From: CAVPXC01 sp963709505
GTDB lineage: Bacteria > Chloroflexota > Anaerolineae > JAAEKA01
Length of the DNA: 64,000 bases
NCBI GenBank assembly: GCA_963709505.1
Contig: CAVPXC010000007.1
Coordinates: 67,416-131,415, forward strand
Direction of reading: 5' to 3'
In this document: piece by piece, positions 44,655 through 54,225 of the stretch
Layout of the letters: every line of letters starts with the position of its first letter
Position numbering within the stretch: position 1 is the first letter of the stretch
The notes under the pieces: model-generated
Told to the model about the DNA's origin: nothing
The model's database searches: none
The model's input: only the letters and a program-made list of their open reading frames with translations
Translations under genes and position numbers: made by a program

Positions 44655-45344
44655 CTATGCCTCGTCGCCGAACTTGTATCCCACGCCGTAGACGGTCAGG
44701 ATATACCGGGGTTCGTCGGGGTTGGGTTCAAGTTTGCGGCGCAGGTTGCGGACGTGTGCGTCGATGCTGCGGTCGTAGCCGCCGAAAGAAGCGTCGCCGT
44801 GGATTCGGTCCAGCAGTTGCTCGCGGTTAAAGGTCTGCCCTGGGTGCTGGGCCAGGATCGCCAACAGCTCGAACTCGATGCGGGTGAGCTGCAGTGATTG
44901 GCCGCTGCGGCTGGCGCGATGGCTTTGAAGGTCGAGTTCCACGTCGCTGGCGCGTACCATGGCCGGGTGCTGCACAGTGCCGCGCACCCGGCGCAACACG
45001 GCCTTGACCCGAGCCACCAGCTCACGCGGGGAGAAAGGCTTGGTGATGTAGTCGTCGGCGCCCAATTCGAGGCCGATCAGCCGATCCACCTCTTCCACCC
45101 GTGCGGTAAGCATGATAATCGGCACGTCCGACTCGCGGCGGATGGCCCGGCACACGTCCAAACCGTCCATGCCGGGCAGGTTCAGGTCGAGCACCACCAG
45201 GTCAGGCTTTTGGTGGCGAAAGGCTGCCAGGGCGGTCTTGCCATCACCGGCCGAGGCCACCCGGTAGCCGTTCTTTTCCAGGTAGTCCTGAGCCAGCTTG
45301 ACAATCTTCGGTTCGTCGTCGACCACGAGGATCAGGTCGCTCAT
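44655..45344 (-). CDS. OmpR-family response regulator
   Basis: A 229-residue two-domain regulator. The receiver (residues 1-118) has acidic residues in VVDDEPKIV, phospho-acceptor Asp in PDLVVLDLNLPG, and Lys in YITKPFSPREL. The winged-helix DNA-binding domain (135-229) has LTRIEFELLAILAQHPGQTF and the end VYGVGYKFGDE. It overlaps the preceding acetyltransferase by ATGA and leads directly into the kinase gene, so the three are one operon. Target genes are unknown. Confidence 0.93.
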   Translation of the reverse strand: MSDLILVVDDEPKIVKLAQDYLEKNGYRVASAGDGKTALAAFRHQKPDLVVLDLNLPGMDGLDVCRAIRRESDVPIIMLTARVEEVDRLIGLELGADDYITKPFSPRELVARVKAVLRRVRGTVQHPAMVRASDVELDLQSHRASRSGQSLQLTRIEFELLAILAQHPGQTFNREQLLDRIHGDASFGGYDRSIDAHVRNLRRKLEPNPDEPRYILTVYGVGYKFGDEA

Positions 45345-45775
45345 GCCAGGTCTTTCTGCATCGCCAGATCGTGGTTGACAAAACCCATCTCGCGGTACAA
45401 GGATTGCGCTGCGTTGTTATCGAAATCGGTGAGCAGCACCAGGCTCTTGGCGCCTGCCTCTCGCGCCAACCGCTCGACGGTGTCGATCAGGGCGCGGCCC
45501 ACACCCTGGCGCCGGAAAGCCGGGTCGACGTAGATCTCGGTCAGCTCGGCGTACGGCGTATCGTAGAATAGGCCCGATGCCAGGCGCAGGGCTGCGAATC
45601 CAACCGCCTGGCCGGCGATCTCGGCCAGGATCGGCTGCTCGATACGACGAGGGTCCAAAAGCCGCTGCGCCAGTCGATCTGCCGGCTCGACGATACCGTT
45701 GAAGGCCTCGTTCAGACGCGCAAGCACCTGCGCGTCGTCAAGCGTAGCGAGACGGATTGAGATTCCTGGGTTCAT
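45341..45775 (-). CDS. GNAT-family N-acetyltransferase
   Basis: A 144-residue acetyl-CoA-dependent transferase. The acetyl-CoA loop RRQGVGRALIDTVERLAREAG follows ELTEIYVDPAF, and the C-terminal FDNNAAQSLYREMGFVNHDLAMQKDL has the usual Tyr. It is the first gene of the operon with the response regulator (4-base overlap) and kinase. Substrate unknown; position next to a two-component pair does not by itself indicate one. Confidence 0.9.
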   Translation of the reverse strand: MNPGISIRLATLDDAQVLARLNEAFNGIVEPADRLAQRLLDPRRIEQPILAEIAGQAVGFAALRLASGLFYDTPYAELTEIYVDPAFRRQGVGRALIDTVERLAREAGAKSLVLLTDFDNNAAQSLYREMGFVNHDLAMQKDLA

Positions 45776-45797
45776 CTGATTCGCGGTGCAATCTCGA

Positions 45798-45879
45798 CTG
45801 GACCTTTCTCAGAGAAAGGTCCAGTCTGATTCGCGGTAAGTTCCAGATTGGACCTTTCTCGGAAGAAAGGTCCAATCGA
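45798..45879. repeat. Tandem hairpins GGACCTTTCTCGGAAGAAAGGTCC
   Basis: CTGGACCTTTCTCAGAGAAAGGTCCAG and then GATTGGACCTTTCTCGGAAGAAAGGTCCAATC, each nearly perfect. The second matches the hairpin at 32-68 at the other end of the window. They sit between the GNAT gene and the Gly-rich protein gene. Confidence 0.85.
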
Positions 45880-45890
45880 TTCGGTTAATG

Positions 45891-46568
45891 CTAGACCACG
45901 GCTGGTGGCCCGCTTTCTGCGCGCTGTGTACTGCGTGTTGAGTCATCCCACGAGCCACCGCAGCGACCTCGACCGAAGAAGCCCATTGGCCCAAAGCCAT
46001 GACGCCGGCCGGCAAAGCCCCAGGGTCCAAAGCCGGGGCCTCGGCCGAAGAAGCCCATCGGGCCAAATCCGCCGTGCCCGCCAAAGAACCCGCCGGGGCC
46101 GTGGCGCTCACCGGCCATCTTGGCAACCTCGTCAGCTTCCTGCTGCGTGATTGCGCCATCGGCGACCGCCTGTTGCACGGCGGCCTTGCCGGCCGCAAGA
46201 AACTTCTCGCGTGCCGTGCCGAAGTCCAGCTTGCGCTCTTGGGCCAGATCCCACAGGCTCTTGCCCTGGCTCATCGCCGCCGCCATCTGGTCCGGGGTCA
46301 TGTCCAGCACGCGGGCTGCGAGCGCCTCCGGGTTCAGATACGGGCGCAGCTTGCGCCAGGTCAGCATGCGCTCGGCCTGTTTGGGGGCCAATTCGCCCTC
46401 GGCCACAGCCTGTTTGATGCCGTTGTCGACAGCCGAGTCCTGCGCGGCGCGCAATTGGTCCACGCTGATGCCCAGGGCCTCGGCCAGTTGCGTCTCGTAA
46501 CCCATGTCGCTGCCCATCGAGGGACGGCCCCAGCCCGAGAACGGGCCACCCATTGGCCCATGGTTCAT
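45891..46568 (-). CDS. Gly/Phe-rich repeat protein, hypothetical
   Basis: A 225-residue protein with no recognised catalytic domain. Residues 20-155 are helical and polar, and include MTPDQMAAAMSQGKSLWDLA and a second similar unit QQAVADGAITQQEADEVAKM. Residues 156-210 are tandem Gly/Phe/Met/Arg segments (GFGPMGFFGRGPG, GFGPWGFAGRRHG, GFGPMGFFGRGRC). Proteins of this build are often small envelope or spore-coat-like factors regulated by nearby two-component systems, which is inference. No signal peptide is evident. The start is ATG 46568; an alternative is MGSDMGYET (near 46514). Confidence 0.6.
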   Translation of the reverse strand: MNHGPMGGPFSGWGRPSMGSDMGYETQLAEALGISVDQLRAAQDSAVDNGIKQAVAEGELAPKQAERMLTWRKLRPYLNPEALAARVLDMTPDQMAAAMSQGKSLWDLAQERKLDFGTAREKFLAAGKAAVQQAVADGAITQQEADEVAKMAGERHGPGGFFGGHGGFGPMGFFGRGPGFGPWGFAGRRHGFGPMGFFGRGRCGGSWDDSTRSTQRAESGPPAVV

Positions 46569-46710
46569 TCAATTCATCCAGTGTTTCATAGTCACAGTCT
46601 CCTTGTATTTGAAGGTGTCATTTGTTGATCAGCTATTTGCGATCTTGACCCAATCATAGCAAGGAATTGTGAAGGAATTTCGAAGAACTGGATTGAAGGC
46701 TATGCGGTTC

Positions 46711-47442
<732 letters not shown>

Positions 47443-47494
47443 GGAAGATCTATCCTGAGATGCTGGTGACAATGGAGTGATCGAGTGTACTTCA

Positions 47495-47526
47495 GACCTC
47501 CGATTTCTCGGAAGAAATCGGAGGTC
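47495..47526. repeat. Hairpin GACCTCCGATTTCTCGGAAGAAATCGGAGGTC
   Basis: A 13-bp stem with the CTCGGAAG loop, in the 94-base spacer between the Gfo/Idh/MocA and ThuA genes. The loop is shared with the hairpins at 32-68, 35579-35662 and 45798-45879, while the stem is different. Confidence 0.85.
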
Positions 47527-47536
47527 GTGGTGCAAG

Positions 47537-48538
47537 TCAGCTCAAATGCACCGGCTGTCCGCGCTGCGCGGCCGAGGCCTTGATTGCGTCGTACAGCCGG
47601 GCCATGCGCAGGCCCACTTCGGGCGGGCTGGGGTTGGGGACCTGGCCGGCGCGTACGGCCATGAACTGCTGCCAGACCCCTGTGGACGCAGGCACCTTGA
47701 CCGGTCGCAGCTGCTTGGCGCCGGCGCGCTGGATGTCCAAGCGCTCGCCCCAGATGCCGGTGCGTAGGATGGCCTGCGAGCAGAAGACTCGCACGTCGCT
47801 GGCGCACGAGGGAATGGCCTCGCCGCAGCCGTGCATCGTTACCCAGGCGCCTGAACGTAACCGCCCCATCACCATGCCCACGGTCTCCACCGGCCGGCCG
47901 TTGTCGTCCAGCCAGGCGGCGACCTCGGCGAATTCCTCGCCGGCCAGGTCGACGACCGTGTTGAGCATGTGTGCGCCGGTGTCAAAGAGGAAGCCACCGC
48001 CGGATAAAGCCGGCGTCTGACGCCACGTGTTGGCGGTATTCGGCCCCCAATCTTGCCAAACCGTGGCGCTAATGCTCAGCAAGCGACCTAGCTCGCCGGA
48101 GCGCAGCATCTGCACGGCCGTGCGAATTTGCGGGGAGAGGCTGCCGGGAAAGGCGACCACCAGCAGGTGGCCGGTGCGCTGTTGGGCCGCGATCAGGCTC
48201 TCGGCCTCCGGGCCGTTCATCACCATCGGTTTTTCGAGCAGCACGTCGAGGCCCGCCTCCAGGCAGGCCACCGTCTGGTCGTGGTGAAAGACGTGAGGCG
48301 TGATGATAAAGGCTGCGTCCAGCGGGCTGCGCGCCAGCAGCTTGGTCAGGTCAGGCTCGTTGGGTGGCGGCTGCAGGCCGGCCTCGACGAACACCTTGGC
48401 GCTTTCGGCGTAAGCTGCCTCTGAAGGCTCACAGACGATGGTGATCTCGGTGGTGTCTTGCTGCTTTAGAATCTCACGAATGTGGTAGCGGGCCATGCCG
48501 CCAACGCCGATTAGCGCGGCGCGAGTTTTTTCGGACAT
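47537..48538 (-). CDS. Gfo/Idh/MocA-family NAD(P)-dependent oxidoreductase
   Basis: A 333-residue sugar or inositol dehydrogenase-type enzyme. The Rossmann start RAALIGVGGMARYHIREIL binds NAD(P); the EKPMVMNG segment carries the conserved Lys; the C-terminal domain holds GGFLFDTGAHMLNTVVDLAG with the catalytic-type Asp/His. It is followed by the ThuA gene, the usual pairing in disaccharide oxidation loci. ATG 48538 is preferred over the longer frame from 48640. The substrate sugar is not identifiable. Confidence 0.9.
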   Translation of the reverse strand: MSEKTRAALIGVGGMARYHIREILKQQDTTEITIVCEPSEAAYAESAKVFVEAGLQPPPNEPDLTKLLARSPLDAAFIITPHVFHHDQTVACLEAGLDVLLEKPMVMNGPEAESLIAAQQRTGHLLVVAFPGSLSPQIRTAVQMLRSGELGRLLSISATVWQDWGPNTANTWRQTPALSGGGFLFDTGAHMLNTVVDLAGEEFAEVAAWLDDNGRPVETVGMVMGRLRSGAWVTMHGCGEAIPSCASDVRVFCSQAILRTGIWGERLDIQRAGAKQLRPVKVPASTGVWQQFMAVRAGQVPNPSPPEVGLRMARLYDAIKASAAQRGQPVHLS

Positions 48539-48665
48539 AGAGGGTATCGGAGTTCTCCTTGCTAGATGACGCTCAAGCTCATCCACCGCAGTTGCTTCCG
48601 CACTCCAGGCCGCCTGTCGCGCGGCCACGGTTGGGTGCAACGATTGTTAGGCCGTCAAGCCCGTC

Positions 48666-49865
48666 TTACGGTCGGGATCCCAAAGTCCAGCAGAGACTGG
48701 GAAACAAGGCCCTGCCGAACCGCGCTGGAAAAATTCCGGTTGCCAGCAGTCCAGGCATCTTGGAGTCTCTGTATTCCGAGCTCTTTTGTAGGCTGACGGC
48801 AAAGAGAAAGAAGCTGAGGCTTTCTGGCCTGCCGATGAGCATGCTCAGATGCGACAATTGCCCATAGTAGTAGTCAAGATGCATTTCTGTAGGGTCAAAG
48901 CACTGATAAACCACGGTTCGCGCCTGTTTGCTTGGTTCACAGGCAGAGGCTGTTCTATGGATTAGCTGATATGTACAGTCAAGAACGTCCGCTACTTCGA
49001 GGGCAGCTCCAGTAGCGTTATTGATCAGGCCCAGCCATCCCGTGAGTACCGCTTTTCGATTGCTCGACGGCGCTGATCCGAGCCAGTCTCGAACGACTTC
49101 GTATGGATGCTCCGTGTACTTGGCTTCGATGGCAATCGATTGGCGCCGTCAGCAGAAGCATAAGGTCGGTATGGGAGTCGTTACCCGCACCGTCTTGCGG
49201 CGGCACTCTATACTCAAAGGCAAATACCTCGGCGTCGGCCAATTCAATACCGAGAGCCGCGGCAAAGTGAGGCAGCCTCCACTCCAATGTTGACCAATAG
49301 GCCAGGAAAGGAACAGTGGAGCGGAATGGCGAGGCCAAATCTCTATCGCCGTATGTACGCACGAGTGACGGGTAGTCCAAAACAGGTCTTCGTTTGTACG
49401 TAATCGCTGGTTTCGTCTTTGTCGGTAACGCATCCCGTCTTCTCGGACACAGACTGTCGTCCGATCTTGTTCCTGGATGAGGGATCGATCGACCATAATC
49501 CCCGCTGTCTCAGCAAACTGCGCGAAACGCTGAAGTGCGATGGCCTCGGTCACACCATCCCCTCGGAATTCGGTCAGGCGGGGGAGAATTCGCTTGTTGA
49601 ATAGGGCTCGCGACACCACCCGCGCTGGTTCCACGCCAGACTCGTATTTTCCTTCGCTGTTGCACCAGCGTGAGAGACTCTGAATAACTTTCCAAGGTAA
49701 ACGCCCACCCTCGACTGCCAGATGAAGTCGACCTCCTGTAGTCTCGCCGTGCTTGCACGCCTCCCGAAGTTGTGCAATGCCCCATGCTGCGTTCGCACGT
49801 TCGTCTTCAGTGAAGTCGACAAGGATTAACTCCCGCTCCCTCGTTTCTGCCCAACGCCATTGCAT
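48666..49865 (-). CDS. PD-(D/E)XK nuclease-like protein, two frameshifts
   Basis: A protein of about 399 residues not assignable to a named family. The first 160 residues (MQWRWAETRERELILVDFTE onward) are mixed alpha/beta. Two slips, near 49380 and 49135, restore one another, and the repaired chain reads FAFEYRVPP, NDSHTDLMLLLTAP, IAIEAKYTEHPYEVVRDWLG. That is the E...D...ExK order of a PD-(D/E)XK nuclease (Asp in HTDLMLL, Glu and Lys in IEAK). A helical C-terminal domain follows to 48666. It has no methyltransferase or specificity partner. The next minus-strand gene upstream is a DUF4143 ATPase, so a small defence or selfish-DNA group is possible. Confidence 0.55.
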
Positions 49866-50086
49866 AATTCACCTTCTTCGAATTGTAGTTTCAACAGCTG
49901 CTCCGGTCAACCTTCGAGCTATGCCCGTGCGGCCTACCAAAAGGACGTTGCTTATGCGGCGATCACTACACCGCCAAAGGTCGCACCGCCTATCTCCTCA
50001 ATGTGCTTGTCGTGGAATACCCCGGGTATTCGCTCATCGTTGCCGACAAAGAACGCCTCGAACTGACGAAAGGCGGTGGATCTGAC

Positions 50087-51292
50087 CTAGAAAACGAGCC
50101 CACCCCAGACGAAGTCGCTCATGCCGGGCGTCGGAAAGCGGCCAATGATGTGTGCAGTCGACACATCATGCGCGGCAGCTAGACGCTTGATCTTTTGGAC
50201 ATCTGCCTGGACAGGGTGAGTTTTGGCCTCCAGCGCAATAGTCTGAGGGTCAGCGCCTATCTGGCGGCGAAGGATGAAATCCACCTCGTAGTCGCTCCCC
50301 TTCGCCAAATAGCTGAGATCACCGTACGGGCGCAGTTGGTTAAAAACAGCGTTCTCGAACAGCGCTCCCTCGCCCAGGCGAGCCAACACCCCGGCGATGC
50401 CGTTGTCGTAGAAATAGAGCTTCTTGCCCAGAGCCGTGGCTCGGTCGGGGCTACTGGTGTATGCCGGCAGCCGACAGATAACATAGGTCTTCTCCAAGAA
50501 CTCCAGGTACTGCACCAAGGTCGGGCGGGAAATTCCCACAATAGATGCCAGCTTAGTATTATCTAGTTTGTTACCGATCCGGCTGGCCAGCACCCGCAGC
50601 AGTTGCTGAAGCTCGGCGATCTTTTGGAAGTCAGCCATCAGCCGTACGTCGATATTGATGAACGAGGACAGGATGTCCTGGAGCAGCTCGGTCTTGGTGC
50701 GCGGGTCAGGCGTCAGAGCAACGTCGGGCAGGCCGCCGTAGGCCAGGTATTCTTCGTAGAAACCCTTGAGTCGTTCGTACTCGTACGGATCAAACACCAT
50801 GTCCTCGAAGTGCGTTCGCGGCCGGTAGGGTAGGCCTTTGAAGCTCAAGAACTCCCCAAAGGACAAGGGAAACATTTCATAGACGATTTTACGCCCGGCT
50901 AACGACTCGGTGAAGAAGTTCTTGAGGTAATACGAGCTCGACCCAGTCAGAATGAACTTGATCCTGTGAGTATCCACCAGGTATTTGACGACACTGGGCA
51001 CATTAGGCACATACTGGATCTCGTCCAAAGCCACGAAAGCGGGCTGAGAGAGATCGATCCCCCGGTTACTCAGAAAGTTCAATACCAGATCATAGTTGCT
51101 TTCGCCAAACGCAGCGCGCTGGTCCAGGCGCTCCAGGTCCAGATAAAGCTTGTTGCTGGAGGGTATTTGATCGAGCAACCAGCGCACGGCGGTGGTCTTA
51201 CCCACCCTGCGCATACCCGTCAGCACAATCACACGCTGGTCAGCCAGGGCGCGTTGCAGGGACGGAAAAAGGGACCGCGGAATGACTTGCAT
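50087..51292 (-). CDS. AAA ATPase with DUF4143 domain
   Basis: A 401-residue STAND-like ATPase of the AAA_14/DUF4143 family. N-terminal Walker A GMRRVGKTTAVRWLL (about residue 26), Walker B AFVALDEIQYVPN, a sensor ILTGSSSYYL and the DUF4143 part (LASIVGISRPTLVQYLEFLEKTYVI, then YFYDNGIAGVLARLGEGALFENAVFNQL), ending in a degenerate nuclease-like VDFILRR...ALEAKTHP. Family members are common, variable and of poorly known role, with some implicated in conflict systems. No partner gene is fixed to it here. Confidence 0.9.
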   Translation of the reverse strand: MQVIPRSLFPSLQRALADQRVIVLTGMRRVGKTTAVRWLLDQIPSSNKLYLDLERLDQRAAFGESNYDLVLNFLSNRGIDLSQPAFVALDEIQYVPNVPSVVKYLVDTHRIKFILTGSSSYYLKNFFTESLAGRKIVYEMFPLSFGEFLSFKGLPYRPRTHFEDMVFDPYEYERLKGFYEEYLAYGGLPDVALTPDPRTKTELLQDILSSFINIDVRLMADFQKIAELQQLLRVLASRIGNKLDNTKLASIVGISRPTLVQYLEFLEKTYVICRLPAYTSSPDRATALGKKLYFYDNGIAGVLARLGEGALFENAVFNQLRPYGDLSYLAKGSDYEVDFILRRQIGADPQTIALEAKTHPVQADVQKIKRLAAAHDVSTAHIIGRFPTPGMSDFVWGGLVF

Positions 51293-51362
51293 GGTCTCAG
51301 TTTACACAAACAGCCTATTTTTGTCAAGTGATGTTTTACACATTCGCCATTAATTCGCAGCT

Positions 51363-52814
51363 CTAGCCCCCACCCGCCGCATCTTCGACGATCGGCACCT
51401 TCGCAACCCTTGCCGCCAGCGCCACGCTCGACGATACCCAAGCCGGCCCATCGGCCGTCTGCACCTGCCACCAGGTCCGATCGACGTTGCTGCCGACGAT
51501 GGGCAGGCTCTCGCCCGGCTGCATCTGGCCGACGATCTCAAAACTCGTGCCCGGACCGCCGCGCAGATTGGCCAGGCCCGCGCCGGTGTAGACCCTCGGC
51601 TCGTCGAACTCCGCCAGGTTCGCCGGCTGTTTGAGCCAGCGATCAAAGAAGGCCACCGAGCGGCTCATGGCCGTGCCGAAATTGCCGGAGATGTTGTGGT
51701 TGTCCCCCGGATAGGTCACCAGCTCAATCGGCATGCCGGCATCCAGGCCTTGCTCGTAGAGGATCTCGGAGAACTCCACCGGCACCGTCTCGTCCCCTTG
51801 CGCGTGATGCAACTGGATCGGGCCGGAGAGATCGGGTAGGTAGTAGTTGGCCGACAGCGAGCGCCAAAACCCGGGGTTCTGCTCCGGAGAGCCGTAAATG
51901 CTGGTCAGGCTGTTACGCCAGCGTCCGCGGCTGGCGTTTGGGTCAGGGTCGGGCGTGGGCGCCGGACGATTGCCGCGGCGCCAGCCCGTCAGCAAATCCT
52001 CGTACGCGCCCACCACGCCGCCCCAGATCACGCCGGCCTTGATGTCAGGATCGGTCACCATGGCTCGCAGCGTGATCCAGCCGCCCATGGAGTGGCCCCA
52101 CATGCCAATCCGTTCGGGATCGGCGTCCGGATAGCGTTTCATCGAGGCCGCGGCGTTCAACACGTCGACGACGTAGCCCGGCGAGCCATACGCGCCGGTG
52201 GGCGCACCCTCGGAACGGTCATGGCCGCGGTAGTCGGGGCGAAAGACGATGTACCCGTTGGTAGCGAAGCCGTCCACATAGGCGACGTAGCGTTCGGTGG
52301 TCTTGTACTGGCTGGGCGGGATGTAGCCGTGGTTGAAGACAATCACCGGCCAGCCGCTCGCCGGCTTCTGGCCGCGCGGCACGGTGAGCAGGCCGTACTG
52401 CTTGAGTCCCTCAGAGAAATAGGAAGCGTAATAGCGGTCGTAATTCGACCCTGGCGCCAGCGTCTGCTCGATGACCAGGTCGCTGCCAGGAAACTCCTGC
52501 TCGCGCAGATACTGGATGCTCAGCGGCGAGATCGGCGTCGGGGTCGGAGTCGGCGTCTTGGTGGGTGTAGGCGATAGCGTGGCCGTGGGTGTCGAGGTCG
52601 CTGGCGTCGTCGCCGTGGCGGTGGGCGCAGAGGGCGCGGCGGGTGGAATGGCCGTAGGCGCCAACGCCACGACAGCTGCCGTCGGCTGCGCCGGCGCTGG
52701 GATCGCGCTTTGATCGCGGCCACAGGCAGCCAACCCAAGCAGCAACAGGGCCAGGGTCACGCTGATCGGCAGGAATCGTCTAGCTCGATTGGGTAACACA
52801 GTCATTCGCTTCAT
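51363..52814 (-). CDS. Secreted lipoprotein alpha/beta hydrolase with SH3-like C-terminus
   Basis: A roughly 483-residue extracellular hydrolase. The signal peptide ends at lipobox LLGLAAC; a Thr/Pro/Ala-rich linker of about 75 residues follows. The prolyl-oligopeptidase/dienelactone-hydrolase-like domain has VIVFNHGYIPPSQ (oxyanion), GMWGHSMGGWITL (nucleophile Ser), and DNHNISGNFG for the His. Residues 410-470 form a bacterial SH3 unit (YTGAGLANLRGGPGTSFEIVG, W..VQTADGPAWVSSS) that could bind cell wall. ATG 52814 (MKRMTVL) is assumed; nearby ATGs at 52826 and 52805 are alternatives. Substrate, peptide or ester, is unknown. Confidence 0.85.
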   Translation of the reverse strand: MKRMTVLPNRARRFLPISVTLALLLLGLAACGRDQSAIPAPAQPTAAVVALAPTAIPPAAPSAPTATATTPATSTPTATLSPTPTKTPTPTPTPISPLSIQYLREQEFPGSDLVIEQTLAPGSNYDRYYASYFSEGLKQYGLLTVPRGQKPASGWPVIVFNHGYIPPSQYKTTERYVAYVDGFATNGYIVFRPDYRGHDRSEGAPTGAYGSPGYVVDVLNAAASMKRYPDADPERIGMWGHSMGGWITLRAMVTDPDIKAGVIWGGVVGAYEDLLTGWRRGNRPAPTPDPDPNASRGRWRNSLTSIYGSPEQNPGFWRSLSANYYLPDLSGPIQLHHAQGDETVPVEFSEILYEQGLDAGMPIELVTYPGDNHNISGNFGTAMSRSVAFFDRWLKQPANLAEFDEPRVYTGAGLANLRGGPGTSFEIVGQMQPGESLPIVGSNVDRTWWQVQTADGPAWVSSSVALAARVAKVPIVEDAAGGG

Positions 52815-52990
52815 AGATGCCATCATAACGAAAACAGCTAACCCGTTCAGTTAGAACCCTTACCAAACCGGTGGATCGCTGCAATGGTAGACTGCCCACA
52901 GACCAACCGCTTTTCGATATGATAGTCTCACATTGCGTAAGAACGAGATGCTCCTGATCAACATTCCCTGGTCCTTATGGAAGTAGTAAT

Positions 52991-53134
52991 CGTTCACCCG
53001 TCATTCCCGCGAAAGCGGGTAATCGATGTTACTCGAACTGATTACCGGCTTATGCGAGAAGAACTGGTAGCCAGTGTCGACGTAAAATGAAAACGCAGAT
53101 GGATTTCCGCTTTCGCGGGAATGACGGGTGAACG
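52991..53134. repeat. 28-bp inverted repeats flanking 88 bp
   Basis: Left arm CGTTCACCCGTCATTCCCGC plus GAAAGCGG (52991-53018) and its exact complement at 53107-53134 enclose sequence with no ORF. The perfect long arms look like the ends of a small non-autonomous element. Half copies (CGTTCACCCTTCATTCCC at about 1506, TCATTCCGCGAAAACGGGAA at about 34493) occur elsewhere. The remaining 52815-52990 shows nothing. Confidence 0.8.
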
Positions 53135-53152
53135 GTTACTGGAAGTAGAACC

Positions 53153-54022
53153 ATGTCGCTAAACAGACTTCGATTTCTCATTACCTCAATGCTATTAACC
53201 TTGGTGTTGGCCGGTTGTGCCGGCGCGGCCACCCCGGTCGCCGACCAGGCCGCGCCGGTTCAGCCAACTGCGGCGCCCGCCGTAGCTGCAACCGATACGC
53301 CATTGCCGGCCCCAACCGCCACCGCAGAGCCAGAGCCCACCGAGGAGCCTTCGCCAACCGCCGAGCCTACGGCGACGGAAACGCCCGTCCAGGTCGACCC
53401 CACCGCTGAGCCGACGGCCGAGCTTTCCACCGCCGAGATGGTGGCGGCCGCGTTCTCCGCTGCCCCCACAGCCGCCGGCGAGGTGATCCTCGTCACCGGC
53501 CGCGTGCTGGACTTGAGCGGCAACCCGCTGCCCGGCGCGGCCGTGGAGTTCTGGCAGACCGACGCCAACGGCGTATACGACCATCCCGGCGACCAGGGCA
53601 CCAACAGTCGCGACCGCGGCTTTCAGTTCTACGGCACTTCGATCACGGACGCCGACGGCCGCTATGCCTTCCGCACCGTGCGGCCAGGTTACTACGAGCC
53701 GCGACCCAAGCACATCCACGTCAAGGTCAAGCTCGACGGCCGCGAGCTGCTGACGACCCAGTTCTACTTCGAGGAAGACCGGGCCGATCTGGGCAGCGAA
53801 GGCGTGTTCTCGCAGGCCGGCAGCCAGGGCGGCTCGCTGATCCTCGCCGCGGCCGACAGCGTCGAGATGAACGGCGCACCGGTCGCCGTGCTGACCAACG
53901 ATCTGGTGATCAACACCGGCAGCCCGGGATCGCTGACCGCGACGCCCGCCCAGACCGAAGGGCCGTACTACCCCGTGGTGTCGGTAGCGGACTTCGACAA
54001 TGACCTGGCGGCTGTGCCGTGA
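53153..54022 (+). CDS. Intradiol-dioxygenase-like lipoprotein, possibly circularly permuted
   Basis: A 289-residue exported lipoprotein (lipobox VLAGC) with a low-complexity Pro/Thr/Glu linker of about 75 residues, then an intradiol ring-cleavage dioxygenase-type beta-sandwich: VTGRVLDLSGNPLPGAAVEFWQ, ANGVYDHPGDQ and RPGYYEPRPKHIHVKV. These give the four non-haem Fe(III) ligands Tyr, Tyr, His, His. The TPAQTEGPYYP motif that usually begins this family is instead at the extreme C-terminus (residues about 262-272). Activity on aromatic diols outside the membrane is possible. A family A palindrome follows. Confidence 0.82.
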   Translation: MSLNRLRFLITSMLLTLVLAGCAGAATPVADQAAPVQPTAAPAVAATDTPLPAPTATAEPEPTEEPSPTAEPTATETPVQVDPTAEPTAELSTAEMVAAAFSAAPTAAGEVILVTGRVLDLSGNPLPGAAVEFWQTDANGVYDHPGDQGTNSRDRGFQFYGTSITDADGRYAFRTVRPGYYEPRPKHIHVKVKLDGRELLTTQFYFEEDRADLGSEGVFSQAGSQGGSLILAAADSVEMNGAPVAVLTNDLVINTGSPGSLTATPAQTEGPYYPVVSVADFDNDLAAVP

Positions 54023-54037
54023 CGGGTAGACGTCATT

Positions 54038-54183
54038 AGTGCTCTGTTAGGGCTCTGTTAGGTTGAAAACTGTGAGTGTCATCCTGAGGCTCGGCGAAGG
54101 ATCTCAGGCCTGGCAACATCGAGATCCTTCGCCGAGCCTCAGGATGACACTCACAACCTCGTAGCTCTAACACAGAGCACTGA
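54038..54183. repeat. Palindromic intergenic repeat, family A copy 4
   Basis: The longest copy, about 146 bp. AGTGCTCTGTTAGG and GTTAGGTTGAAAACTGTGAGTGTCATCCTGAGGCTCGGCG-type left half, and CGCCGAGCCTCAGGATGACACTCACAACC...AACACAGAGCACT right half. Its centre (AAGGATCTCAGGCC...GAGATCCTTCG) makes an extra stem that the other copies lack. Confidence 0.88.
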
Positions 54184-54225
54184 GCATGACATAAGCCAGC
54201 TTTCTGGCAGGGAATTTCGTAAGAC

